Below the pieces are notes generated by a model. It did no database searches, was not told where the DNA came from, and worked only from the letters and a program-made list of their open reading frames with translations. Shown piece by piece: positions 15,999 to 23,982 of a DNA stretch of 38,143 nucleotides. The stretch comes from Pontibacter sp. HSC-14F20 (lineage in GTDB: Bacteria > Bacteroidota > Bacteroidia > Cytophagales > Hymenobacteraceae): positions 1 to 38,143 of the forward strand of contig NZ_JAHZTC010000030.1 of assembly GCF_019599265.1 (NCBI RefSeq), in the 5' to 3' direction. Within the stretch, counting starts at the first letter, position 1. Each line of letters opens with the position of its first letter. The position numbers and the translations under genes are program-made.

Positions 15999-16877
15999 GT
16001 GAACGCATTCTGGATCATATTGACGGGAAGTTTAGTAGCGACGTGCTGCAGTCTGTTGGGTTGTTTCCTGATACTTCGGCGCATGGCCATGGTGGGCGAT
16101 GCCATTTCGCATGCTGTGTTGCCAGGCATCGTAATCGCTTTTATGTTAACCGGCTCGCGTGACACGATTCCGATGCTCATCGGGGCCGGATTGCTGGGTG
16201 TGCTCACCACCTTCCTGATCGAATTCTTCCATCGTTATGCACGGGTGCAGGCCGATGCGGCCATTGGGGTTACCTTCACCTGGCTCTTTGCTATTGGCAT
16301 CATCCTCATTTCCGTATTTGCCGGGCAGGTGGACCTGGACCAGGACTGTGTGCTGTATGGCGAAATTGCGTACGTGCCGCTCGACCTGATCATTACCAAA
16401 GGAGGCCTGAGCATGGGTCCGCGTACAGTTTGGATGCTGGCTCTAGTCACGCTGCTAATCGGTGCTTTCATTGTACTGGGGTATAAAGAGCTTTTCCTGA
16501 CCACTTTTGATCCTGCCTTTGCAGCAGCTATTGGTATTTCTACTACCCTTTGGTATTACCTGCTAATGGGCGCGGTGTCGCTCACAACGGTCGCTTCCTT
16601 TGAGTCTGTGGGGGCGATCCTCGTAGTAGCTTTCCTGGTCGCACCGCCTGCCACCTCCTACCTGCTAACCGACGATTTCAAAAATATGTTGGGAATCTCT
16701 GTTTTGTTGGGAATCATTGCTTCTTTTGCGGGTTACTACCTGGCCGTGTGGCTGGATGGTTCAATTGCCGGTGCTATCGCCACCGTAACAGGTATTGAGT
16801 TCCTGCTGGCTTTCCTTTTCTCGCCTACACATGGCAAACTGCGCAGGCAGAAACGGGTGCAGATGGTCGGACATTAG
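15999..16877 (+). CDS. Metal ABC transporter permease (second subunit)
   Basis: This 292-residue ABC-3 family permease starts at GTG 15999. It has about eight membrane helices and the family marks RRMAMVGDAISHAVLPG near the start and VGAILVVAFLVAPPATSYLL in the last third. Unlike its neighbour it ends in a short basic tail (KLRRQKRVQMVGH) with no added domain. It probably forms a heterodimeric channel with the fused permease, as in the two-permease Mn/Zn/Fe systems (for example YtgC/YtgD or TroC/TroD). Confidence 0.93.
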   Translation: MNAFWIILTGSLVATCCSLLGCFLILRRMAMVGDAISHAVLPGIVIAFMLTGSRDTIPMLIGAGLLGVLTTFLIEFFHRYARVQADAAIGVTFTWLFAIGIILISVFAGQVDLDQDCVLYGEIAYVPLDLIITKGGLSMGPRTVWMLALVTLLIGAFIVLGYKELFLTTFDPAFAAAIGISTTLWYYLLMGAVSLTTVASFESVGAILVVAFLVAPPATSYLLTDDFKNMLGISVLLGIIASFAGYYLAVWLDGSIAGAIATVTGIEFLLAFLFSPTHGKLRRQKRVQMVGH

Positions 16878-16952
16878 CCTGAAAGACAAGGTATAAAGCA
16901 ATGAATACCGGAAGCCTCTCTTTAACCGTTCTGATTCAAAAAAAAACTTATC

Positions 16953-17498
16953 ATGCCAAAGAAAATATACCTCCTACCCTTGCTTGTGCTGATGCTTTTA
17001 CTGTCAGGCTATACCTCCTGGCATAGAACGACAACTGCAGTAACAGCCAGCCAGAAAGGAGCTAAAATCAACTGGATCAGCATAGAGGATGCTGCTGAGA
17101 AGATCAAAAAGCAACCACGCAAAGTGGTCATCGACGTGTACACGGACTGGTGCGGCTGGTGCAAGAAAATGGACAAGTCTACTTTCACCGATCCTGCCGT
17201 GGTGGCTTATATCAACAAAAACTACTATGCCGTGAAGCTGGATGCCGAGGGTAAAAAACCGATCACGCTCAACGGCCATACCTATACCTATCAGGAGCAG
17301 TACCGGGCGCACGAGCTGGCCGTTGCCCTCCTGCAAGGGCAGATGAGCTACCCGACCACCGTATACCTGGACGAGAAATTTAACATGCTCACGCCCGTTC
17401 CCGGCTATCTTGATGCGACCACTTTCCATCAGGTTCTGACCTATTTCGGAGACAATCACCACAAGTCTAAAACCTGGGAAGAATATACCAAAAAGTAG
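16953..17498 (+). CDS. Exported or membrane-anchored thioredoxin-like protein
   Basis: This 181-residue protein has an N-terminal hydrophobic segment (4-23, cut site unclear) and one thioredoxin-fold domain. The redox motif is CGWC (Cys67, Cys70) in VVIDVYTDWCGWCKKMDKSTF, and a cis-Pro sits in MSYPTTVYLDE. This W-C-G-W-C-K-K form belongs to the Thioredoxin_7/DUF255-like group common in Bacteroidota. It would keep disulfides or reductant balance in the periplasm; the partner is unknown. It follows the metal permease by 75 bp and may be read with it. Confidence 0.85.
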   Translation: MPKKIYLLPLLVLMLLLSGYTSWHRTTTAVTASQKGAKINWISIEDAAEKIKKQPRKVVIDVYTDWCGWCKKMDKSTFTDPAVVAYINKNYYAVKLDAEGKKPITLNGHTYTYQEQYRAHELAVALLQGQMSYPTTVYLDEKFNMLTPVPGYLDATTFHQVLTYFGDNHHKSKTWEEYTKK

Positions 17499-17510
17499 TA
17501 ATGACGAACG

Positions 17511-17545
17511 TTTGGTGCAGAATGCCTGATTAATCCGTAATTTTG
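17511..17545 (+). promoter_or_regulatory. Bacteroidota-type promoter of mnmE
   Basis: TTTG at 17511-17514 and TAATTTTG at 17538-17545 are 23 nt apart, the same boxes and spacing as the ABC-F promoter at 3977. The mnmE ATG is 26 bp downstream of the -7 box. Confidence 0.7.
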
Positions 17546-17571
17546 TGTTTTAAAACACCTGCTATACCTTG

Positions 17572-18948
17572 ATGCACCAGTTTCTACATACCGATACCAT
17601 TGCAGCGGTAGCCACAGCGTCTGGCACAGGCGCCATTGCGGTGATCCGTCTTTCAGGCCCTGAGGCCATTACCATTACAAACTCCGTTTTCAAAGGCAAG
17701 GATCTTACAAAGCAGCCTAGCCATACCATCCATTTGGGTACGCTCCGCGATGGTGATAAAATCATAGACGAAGTGCTGGTTTCGCTTTTTGTGGGGCCTC
17801 ACTCTTATACCAAAGAAAACGTGGTGGAAATCTCCTGCCACGGCTCCGATTTTATTGTGCAGCAGATCATGCAGTTGCTTTTGAAGAAAGGCACAAGATT
17901 GGCCAATGCCGGAGAGTTTACGAAGCGCGCCTTCCTGAACGGACAATTTGACCTGGCACAGGCCGAAGCCGTGGCCGACCTGATCGCCTCTGACTCTGCC
18001 CTCTCGCATGAAGTAGCCATGAAGCAGATGCGCGGCGGCTTCTCACAAGAGATTAAGCGGCTACGGAGTGAACTGGTACACTTTGCTTCCATGATTGAGT
18101 TGGAGCTGGATTTCGGGGAGGAAGATGTGGAGTTTGCAGACCGCAACCAACTGCGCACCCTGATTCTGAACATACAGCAGATCATACGCGAACTGCTCAA
18201 GTCATTCGAGCTGGGCAACGTGATCAAAAACGGCGTGCCGACCGTGATCGTGGGCAAACCCAATGCCGGCAAGTCTACTCTGCTCAATAAGCTCCTAAAC
18301 GAAGAAAAAGCCATCGTGTCGGATGTGCCGGGTACGACCCGTGACTTTATTGAAGACGAGATCAACATCGGAGGTGTTACGTTCCGTTTTATCGATACAG
18401 CCGGTCTGCGCGAAACTACTGACAAAGTAGAAGCTATTGGCGTGGAGCGCACGATGCAGAAGCTGAGCCAGTCCTCGCTTATCATTTACCTATTTGACAT
18501 TACCACCACAACACCGGAAGAACTGCTGTCCGAACTGGAGGTGCTCAACCCGAAGAATTTGCCTTTCCTGCCTGTCGCGAATAAAATAGACCAGGCCACA
18601 CCGGATAAACTGGCGGCTTTTGAAGGTATAGAAGGATTGGTACAGATTTCAGCTGCAGAGGGTGCTCACCTGGAAGACCTGAAACAGGCACTGGTAGACA
18701 AGGTGAACCTGGGCAAGCTCAACACTCAGCAGCAGACCATCGTAACCAACCTGCGCCACGTCGACAGCCTGAATAAAACCTGCGAAGCGCTTGACGACGT
18801 GCTCAACGGCATTGGATCAGGTATGAGCGGCGACCTGGTAGCTGCCGATATTCGCCGGGCACTGTATAGCCTTGGCGAGATAACGGGGGAAATAACAACA
18901 GATGACTTACTGGATAATATTTTCACGAAGTTCTGCATCGGCAAGTAG
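17572..18948 (+). CDS. mnmE: tRNA uridine-5-carboxymethylaminomethyl(34) synthesis GTPase
   Basis: This 458-residue enzyme works with MnmG to modify the wobble uridine of certain tRNAs. The N-terminal formyl-THF-binding domain (TIAAVATASGTGAIAVIRLSG, NAGEFTKRAFLNGQFDLAQAEAV), the central helical part and the inserted G domain are all present. G motifs are GKPNAGKS (228-235), DTAG (275-278) and NKID (337-340), and the protein ends in FCIGK with the catalytic Cys. The ATG at 17572 is preferred over a TTG one codon earlier. The end of this gene is a known integration site for some genomic islands in other phyla, which matters here because an excisionase-like gene follows. Confidence 0.96.
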   Translation: MHQFLHTDTIAAVATASGTGAIAVIRLSGPEAITITNSVFKGKDLTKQPSHTIHLGTLRDGDKIIDEVLVSLFVGPHSYTKENVVEISCHGSDFIVQQIMQLLLKKGTRLANAGEFTKRAFLNGQFDLAQAEAVADLIASDSALSHEVAMKQMRGGFSQEIKRLRSELVHFASMIELELDFGEEDVEFADRNQLRTLILNIQQIIRELLKSFELGNVIKNGVPTVIVGKPNAGKSTLLNKLLNEEKAIVSDVPGTTRDFIEDEINIGGVTFRFIDTAGLRETTDKVEAIGVERTMQKLSQSSLIIYLFDITTTTPEELLSELEVLNPKNLPFLPVANKIDQATPDKLAAFEGIEGLVQISAAEGAHLEDLKQALVDKVNLGKLNTQQQTIVTNLRHVDSLNKTCEALDDVLNGIGSGMSGDLVAADIRRALYSLGEITGEITTDDLLDNIFTKFCIGK

Positions 18949-18980
18949 ATTCTTTAAATAACACAATATTACATTACTTC

Positions 18981-19015
18981 AAAAGCCTGATTATGCCTGA
19001 TAATCAGGCTTTTTT
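18981..19015 (+). terminator. Rho-independent terminator of mnmE
   Basis: AAAAGCCTGATTA (18981-18993) pairs with 19001-19013 around a 7-nt loop and is followed by a T run. Confidence 0.9.
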
Positions 19016-19063
19016 GCACCCCATCCTTCTTGCTTATCAATATACATATTTTTATACTGCTGT

Positions 19064-19100
19064 TGTACCTCGTCTGTACCCAAAATACAGTATTTGTACC
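19064..19100. repeat. Three direct TGTACC repeats
   Basis: TGTACC occurs at 19064-19069, 19075-19080 and 19095-19100, with start-to-start spacings of 11 and 20 bp, that is about one and two helical turns. They lie between the mnmE terminator and the excisionase-like gene. They could be binding sites for that protein or for a lost integrase (inference). Confidence 0.4.
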
Positions 19101-19180
19101 CCACTACTGAAAGCAGGGGAGATTATTTGACTTATTTAACACTAATGGCACTTAGCTAACTCTATCTACACTTATCAGGA

Positions 19181-19750
19181 ATGAGTTCAAACATCAGAAT
19201 ACAGCGTATCTGCCAGCAATGCGGACAGGAGTTCACCGCCAGAACGACCGTCACCCAATACTGCGACGACAAATGTGTCAAGCGTGCCTACAAAGCCAGA
19301 CAGAAGGCTGCTAAAGTGGCGGACAGCAACAGGGAAACCGAACGCAAGCGCAACAGACCACTGGAAGACATCAAGGCGAAGGAGTTTCTGACGATCCGGG
19401 ATACGGCCCTGCTGATTAACTGCAGCAGGCAAACCGTTTACAACCTGATCAAAGGCAAGATCCTTCCTGCCGTGCAGCTGTGTGCCCGTAAAACCATTAT
19501 CAAGCGCACTGACATTGACAAACTGTTTCAGCTGACCCCGTTAGCGCATTCTCCAGAGCAGTTCGCACCTCCCACATTCAATCCTGTGGACTGCTATACC
19601 TTGACGCAGGTGCAGCAGCAACAGTACCGAATTTCTGAAAAGGCGCTGTATGACCTGATCATGCGCCACAACATCCCGAAGTACAGGCAGGGCATTTATG
19701 CCTATGTCCCCAGAAAACCGATTGATGTCCTCCTGGGCCCCATTTTATGA
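19181..19750 (+). CDS. Excisionase-like helix-turn-helix protein with zinc-ribbon start
   Basis: This is a 189-residue DNA-binding protein. Residues 11-32 form a small zinc-ribbon-like motif, CQQCGQ then YCDDKCVKRAYKARQ (CxxC...CxxxC), followed by a basic linker. Residues 65-112 are a MerR/excisionase-type HTH (FLTIRDTALLINCSRQTVYNLIKGKILP), and 135-185 look like a second copy of the fold (YTLTQVQQQQYRISEKALYDLIMRHNIPKYR). Such proteins usually sit beside tyrosine integrases on Bacteroidota mobile elements. No integrase is visible in the window, so this appears to be what is left of an element placed behind mnmE. The reading frame is intact. Confidence 0.75.
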   Translation: MSSNIRIQRICQQCGQEFTARTTVTQYCDDKCVKRAYKARQKAAKVADSNRETERKRNRPLEDIKAKEFLTIRDTALLINCSRQTVYNLIKGKILPAVQLCARKTIIKRTDIDKLFQLTPLAHSPEQFAPPTFNPVDCYTLTQVQQQQYRISEKALYDLIMRHNIPKYRQGIYAYVPRKPIDVLLGPIL

Positions 19751-19771
19751 TCCAAATAAATTCTTATTGTC

Positions 19772-20599
19772 ATGACAAAAGTAACCTTGGATGTAGAAGG
19801 GCTGAAGGCTGAGCATAATATTTACCAGTTTGCAGCCACTGCGCCCGGCACTTACCAGACGATGGACATCGGCCGCTTTGTTCAGAATTTCAAAGCCTTC
19901 GATAAAAAAGGACGTGGACTGGAAGTAAAGCAGGTAAGTACCAATCAGTGGCAGCTGAGCAAGCCGGCCAAAGTGCGCCGAATTACCTACCAAATAGCCG
20001 ATACCTGGGATACACCTGTTGAAGAAAACAAGGTATACGCCATGTGTGGCACCTCCCTGGAAAATGATCACGCACTGATCAACGGGTAGGGTGTATTTCC
20101 GGAGGCTGATTTCTTTCACCTCTTTGCCTCCAGAACTTACCCTGAGATCGAAGATTTCTTTAATCGCTATGTAAAAGATGCAGAAGCATTACCGCTACGT
20201 GAGTATTTCGGTAAACTGGGCATTCAGTATCAGGAATCGGTTAAAGCAGGGAATATAAAGCCCCATGTAGGGTATGCGTTCACGTTCGCAGACGGTCATA
20301 TCCTTTTTTCCAAAGTAGATGAAAAGATTCAGGCAATGGGTCTGCAAAATGGCGATGTGCTGGTTGCATTCAACGGCGTAAACATAACACTCGAAAACGC
20401 CCAGCAAGAGATTAAGAAACTATCCGCAGCCAAGCCAGGCGATGCCAATAATTACATTGTGCTGCGCAACGGTAATAAACAGGAAATAAAGACCACCGTT
20501 ATGGAAAAAGAAGAGGAGCTGAGGCACCAGTTTAAACTAGATGACCATGCTACTCCAAAACAGTTGGCGCTCAGGAACAGTTGGCTCAGCAATTTATAA
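19772..20599 (+). pseudogene. M61 family (glycyl aminopeptidase-like) peptidase remnant
   Basis: One reading frame with a single TAG at 20087-20089. The part before the stop (105 residues) matches the N-terminal beta domain of M61 peptidases (GTYQTMDIGRFVQNFKAF, ITYQIADTWDTP). The part after it, read in the same frame, matches the C-terminal end: ASRTYPEIEDFFNRYVKDAEALPLREYFGKLGI and then a PDZ domain (MGLQNGDVLVAFNGV). The HExxH catalytic domain that should lie between is missing, and no signal peptide precedes the first Met. So there is a start loss or truncation, a large internal deletion and a stop. A terminator still follows at 20622. The M61 identity is from remembered family motifs. 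Confidence 0.75.
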
Positions 20600-20621
20600 G
20601 ATTCTAAAAGCCTTCCCACTC

Positions 20622-20659
20622 AGCCCTCCAAAACACGGTTTTGGAGGGCTTGTTTTTTT
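20622..20659 (+). terminator. Terminator behind the M61 remnant
   Basis: AGCCCTCCAAAAC (20622-20634) pairs perfectly with 20638-20650 around a 3-nt loop, followed by TGTTTTTTT. It probably belonged to the ancestral peptidase gene. Confidence 0.85.
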
Positions 20660-21212
20660 AAAATGCCGCCGATACAGTATGTAAATGTGGGCGATCCTGC
20701 GTGCTCCTTAGCGGTAAAAGCATTCGGGTTGTTGCCATGTACTTGCCCGTATTACAACTGGATCCTGCCTATATAAAATAGACTAGGCTTGTTCTATAAA
20801 TCCGCTACGGGTTGGTCCGAAATGCCTTATCCTTAGACAGCGTCCTGCACACCGCAACTAACAACATGTCATTAACTCCCCGCACTGTCTGTTTCACTAG
20901 CCTGGCTGGGGTTAGTGAGAACAACCCTTTCTGGGCCTGGATCGCCAAACTTTGTCTCGGATTTAAAACGGAGACAAAGCGAGGCAGGCAATCATCTTTC
21001 TATAAAATCAATCATGATAATTTTACAATTCACCTATCAATGTTTAAACTACAATGTAGCAGTTTACACACCTTGGAAGTCGCTTTCCTTTGATTTTCTT
21101 CCTACTATGGAGGATGCGGGGGCTATCAGTGGGACTGTGTAAGCTGTCAACTATAGGCATACAAAATTTTAATACCACTATACAGAATTGGAAATTAAAA
21201 ATTGAATAGCTC
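20660..21212. other. About 550 bp without a supportable gene
   Basis: Short frames here have no coding character. I see one clear inverted repeat, TTTGTCTC (20951-20958) with GAGACAAA (20971-20978) around a 12-nt loop. The right end, near 21190, is the A/T-rich GGAAATTAAAAATTGAA type of spacer. It may be eroded mobile or coding DNA. Confidence 0.4.
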
Positions 21213-22385
21213 ATGCGCCCACGAATGCTGCTTAACCACCTCCCTACATCCAAGCTACTGCCAGGTTTGATTGCTTTTGTTTTTTTGTTTTTACTTGCTG
21301 AACAGAGCACAGCCCAGCATACCCGCTATGTGAAACCGGGTGGTACAGGTGACGGCAGCTCCTGGGCCCAAGCCTCGAGCGATCTGCAGGCCATGATCAA
21401 TTCCCTTGATGCTGGTGGCGATATATGGGTCGCCAGGGGCACTTACAAGCCTAACCGCAAGGCCAATGCGCCAAATACTGTTACACCCCATAATCGTGAT
21501 AACGCCTTTGTGCTCAGAGCCTATGTAAAAATCTATGGCGGCTTTAACGGCAGCGAAACCAAACTTGAGCAGCGTAATCCGGATGTCAATGTGACCGTAC
21601 TCAGCGGAGACTTTAATGGCAATGACATCCCCGGTAACCTCAGCACCTACTCAGAAAATGCCTACCATGTTGTTGTGTTCGGAGCTGAGTATGCTTTAGG
21701 TATGCTGTTGGACGGCCTCACCATACGGGGCGGGAATGCCAACGGCACGGGAAGTATCACGGTAAACACGCGTCCGATTTCCCGGAGCCATGGCGGGGGT
21801 ATATACATTTCTGAAGTATCCCCAGGCCTCACCCACCTGACTGTTATGAACAATGCGGCAAGCGACCGGGGTGGGGGGATCTACAGCGAAGCGTTTTCAT
21901 CGAATATAATGCATGCTACCATCAGAGGCAACAGGGCAACCAACGGAGGAGGTATTTATATCCGCAGTAACACCTACTCCGATCTGAGCTATCTTGTCAT
22001 CAGGGATAATATCGGCACCCACGATGGAGGTGGCCTGTATAGCTACAACTCCAGCCCCACCCTTACCAATTCCCTTATTATTGGGAATGAAGCCACAAAC
22101 AACATGGGAGGCGGCCTCTATTTCTCGGCCTCCATGCCCGTACTCACCAACGTTACCATCAGCCGTAACAAAGCCAAACAAGGAGCGGGCATGGCCAACG
22201 ACACACGTCCGAAAGGCACGTACCTGGTAACTACTATGCTGGGCACTAAAGAAGATGGCAACGTTGAGAAGAAAGAAGCTACTGTGAACATGGTACTCTG
22301 GACTCCGGCCAAAGACGATGAAGGCCAGCGCTATAGATCATCGACCTCATTCCCGGTAAATAAGACTCCGTTAATTCATAAGTAG
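21213..22385 (+). CDS. Exported parallel beta-helix repeat protein, short form
   Basis: This 390-residue protein has a signal peptide (cut near QSTA-QHT). The first mature residues, TRYVKPGGTGDGSSWAQAS, then DLQAMINS and DIWVARGTYKP, are the classic start of Bacteroidota surface proteins with a right-handed beta-helix. Coils follow with repeated GGGIY/GGGLY steps and T-x-x-x-N-x-A patterns up to about residue 325. Homologues are usually much longer and finish in a type IX secretion sorting domain. Here the helix stops and a 60-residue polar tail (KKEATVNMVLW..., ending TPLIHK) takes its place, so the protein may be truncated or fused to foreign sequence. Function probably adhesive or carbohydrate-binding. 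Confidence 0.75.
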   Translation: MRPRMLLNHLPTSKLLPGLIAFVFLFLLAEQSTAQHTRYVKPGGTGDGSSWAQASSDLQAMINSLDAGGDIWVARGTYKPNRKANAPNTVTPHNRDNAFVLRAYVKIYGGFNGSETKLEQRNPDVNVTVLSGDFNGNDIPGNLSTYSENAYHVVVFGAEYALGMLLDGLTIRGGNANGTGSITVNTRPISRSHGGGIYISEVSPGLTHLTVMNNAASDRGGGIYSEAFSSNIMHATIRGNRATNGGGIYIRSNTYSDLSYLVIRDNIGTHDGGGLYSYNSSPTLTNSLIIGNEATNNMGGGLYFSASMPVLTNVTISRNKAKQGAGMANDTRPKGTYLVTTMLGTKEDGNVEKKEATVNMVLWTPAKDDEGQRYRSSTSFPVNKTPLIHK

Positions 22386-22415
22386 AAAAGCTGCCTATAC
22401 CTATGGGCAGCTTTT
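22386..22415 (+). terminator. Terminator of the beta-helix gene
   Basis: AAAAGCTGCC (22386-22395) pairs with GGCAGCTTTT (22406-22415); a short T run lies in the descending arm. It begins right at the stop codon. Confidence 0.75.
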
Positions 22416-22591
22416 TGCTTTTCAGCTTGTCTCTAAATGATAATGAATAAACTTAAAATCAGCGCGTTTATAGTAGTGGAAGCGGATAACGGGAAGAATA
22501 ACTTACCTACTGAAATAAAAGCTTTCAATAGGTAACATAATGCTAATTCTGTAATATATTTATTGTATATTGTAGAAAATAATGAACGTAC

Positions 22592-22616
22592 ATACCTATA
22601 GATATGTAGTAGGTAT
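22592..22616 (+). promoter_or_regulatory. Hairpin in the leader of the cold-shock gene
   Basis: ATACCTA (22592-22598) and TAGGTAT (22610-22616) can pair around an 11-nt A/T-rich loop, 17 bp before the start codon. Cold-shock mRNAs often carry temperature-sensitive leader structures, but this role is inferred. Confidence 0.35.
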
Positions 22617-22633
22617 ATAATAACAAACACAAT

Positions 22634-22825
22634 ATGAATAACGGAACAGTAAAATTCTTTAACGACCTGAAAGGGTTCGGATTTATTAAAGAAACAAATT
22701 CAGATCAGGAATACTTTGTACATGCTTCTGGCCTTGTAGATGAGATCAGAGAGAATGACCAGGTAAGCTTCGATCTTCAGGAAGGAAGAAAAGGACTAAA
22801 CGCTGTTAATGTAAAACGCGCATAG
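22634..22825 (+). CDS. Cold-shock (CspA-like) protein
   Basis: This 63-residue single OB-fold protein binds single-stranded RNA/DNA and acts as an RNA chaperone. RNP1 is KGFGFI, with RNP2 in EYFVHAS, after the usual start MNNGTVKFFNDLKGFGFI. It ends VSFDLQEGRKGLNAVNVKRA, the normal family ending. It is monocistronic, with an A/T-rich leader carrying a small hairpin and a strong terminator 20 bp after the stop. Confidence 0.95.
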   Translation: MNNGTVKFFNDLKGFGFIKETNSDQEYFVHASGLVDEIRENDQVSFDLQEGRKGLNAVNVKRA

Positions 22826-22845
22826 TTTTAAACTATAGATTTCTG

Positions 22846-22877
22846 AAAAAGCCTTACCCCAGTGGTAAGGCTTTTTT
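22846..22877 (+). terminator. Terminator of the cold-shock gene
   Basis: AAAAAGCCTTACC (22846-22858) pairs with 22864-22876 around CCAGT, ending in a T run. Confidence 0.92.
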
Positions 22878-22943
22878 TATGGCAGTTACTGCTATACTTG
22901 CCTAAACAGCATACTCCCAATTTCAAAACTTAATACTCTATAG

Positions 22944-23171
22944 ATGAACAGAAAATACTTAGTTGATACCGTAACCCATGAGTACATATGCATCGCCCTT
23001 AAAAAGGGGTTGGACTGGGTACCCAGCAATCAGAATGTTCTGCCAAGCTTTATGAGTACTCGCACCCCTGAAACAGAAACCGGATCGGTGCTACTGGGAG
23101 GAGAATTTAATGACAATGCTTTTTTCGAAAAATGGATACGAAACGGAACAAATATCTTGTTCCAATACTAA
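22944..23171 (+). CDS. Hypothetical protein (75 aa)
   Basis: I do not recognise this family. The frame reads MNRKYLVDTVTHEYICIALKK, then a polar middle and the end FFEKWIRNGTNILFQY. No signal peptide, membrane span or known motif is visible. Composition is protein-like (aromatic residues spread evenly, no low complexity), but the ORF is short and has no clear ribosome-binding site, so it could be spurious. Confidence 0.4.
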   Translation: MNRKYLVDTVTHEYICIALKKGLDWVPSNQNVLPSFMSTRTPETETGSVLLGGEFNDNAFFEKWIRNGTNILFQY

Positions 23172-23600
23172 TTCACTCCTTTAATTAAACTGAGCTGACA
23201 CTGATCTTACAGGTATAAGGAAATCTTGGTGTTAGACCGGAATTTCTGTACTTCGTAATTTCACTCCTAGTCGCTTTAAAGCACAAAGAGACTATTGAAG
23301 CCTACCGATAACCAGCCTGAAATACTAGCAAAATTGGAGAATAGACTGGAATTTGCACTCTAAAGTATCTCTATTAAGCTTCCCTATGCTCGCAGGTTTA
23401 TACCGACTGCTCACCAGCAATCAAGTTACGCTAAGTAGTTTATGCTTAACTATAGCCACACTCCCCGCTGCCTGAATGCCTTCAGAAGCGCTCCACCACA
23501 CTCTATAAATTATTACATTTATATTCAGGTATTTATAGTTTTAATGGTAGCCTACACGTATACTTGAACAGGATAATAGAATATACCTTTTCCTAAAAAT
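23172..23600. other. About 430 bp without a supportable gene
   Basis: I see no ORF of coding character, no terminator and no clear repeat here. The right end is A/T-rich and presumably holds the promoter of the gene at 23601. Confidence 0.4.
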
Positions 23601-23972
23601 ATGAATTATAGAACCATTTTATTTTCGCTGGTAACAGGATTCTTCCTATTAGCGGCAACACAATCCTTCGCACAGCATGCACCTACAAAAGAACAGCAAA
23701 AACAGGCTCAGGAAGAAGCCAAGGAAAGAGCAAAAGCAGACGAACTTCGCTTATCTGATGCCAAAGACTTAAAAAAAGACACAAAAGCAGATGCTAAAAT
23801 TGCAGAAGAAAATGCGAAAGAAGCAAAGCGAATAGACAAGGAAGCTTCCTATACCGCCAAGCAGGCGAAACGTGCAGCCCGAATGGAAGCCAAAGCCCAG
23901 CGTAACCGTACCGATGCCGACAGCCAGGCCAAGAAAGCAGCCAAAGCAACCAAAAGATCAAATGATAATTAA
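23601..23972 (+). CDS. Exported Ala/Lys/Glu-rich helical protein
   Basis: This 123-residue protein has a signal peptide (cut near QSFA-QHA). The whole mature part is a highly charged, Ala-rich helix without a single Cys, Trp or Gly, with repeated KxAKEAK-type steps, consistent with an extended or coiled-coil periplasmic protein. I know no function. The next small gene starts 10 bp on and is probably cotranscribed. Confidence 0.65.
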   Translation: MNYRTILFSLVTGFFLLAATQSFAQHAPTKEQQKQAQEEAKERAKADELRLSDAKDLKKDTKADAKIAEENAKEAKRIDKEASYTAKQAKRAARMEAKAQRNRTDADSQAKKAAKATKRSNDN

Positions 23973-23982
23973 TTCTACTTTA

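Noticed and set aside
20812..21142. Overlapping 93- and 75-codon frames as a small gene
   Set aside because: Neither has a ribosome-binding site or protein-like composition, and both overlap the TTTGTCTC hairpin.
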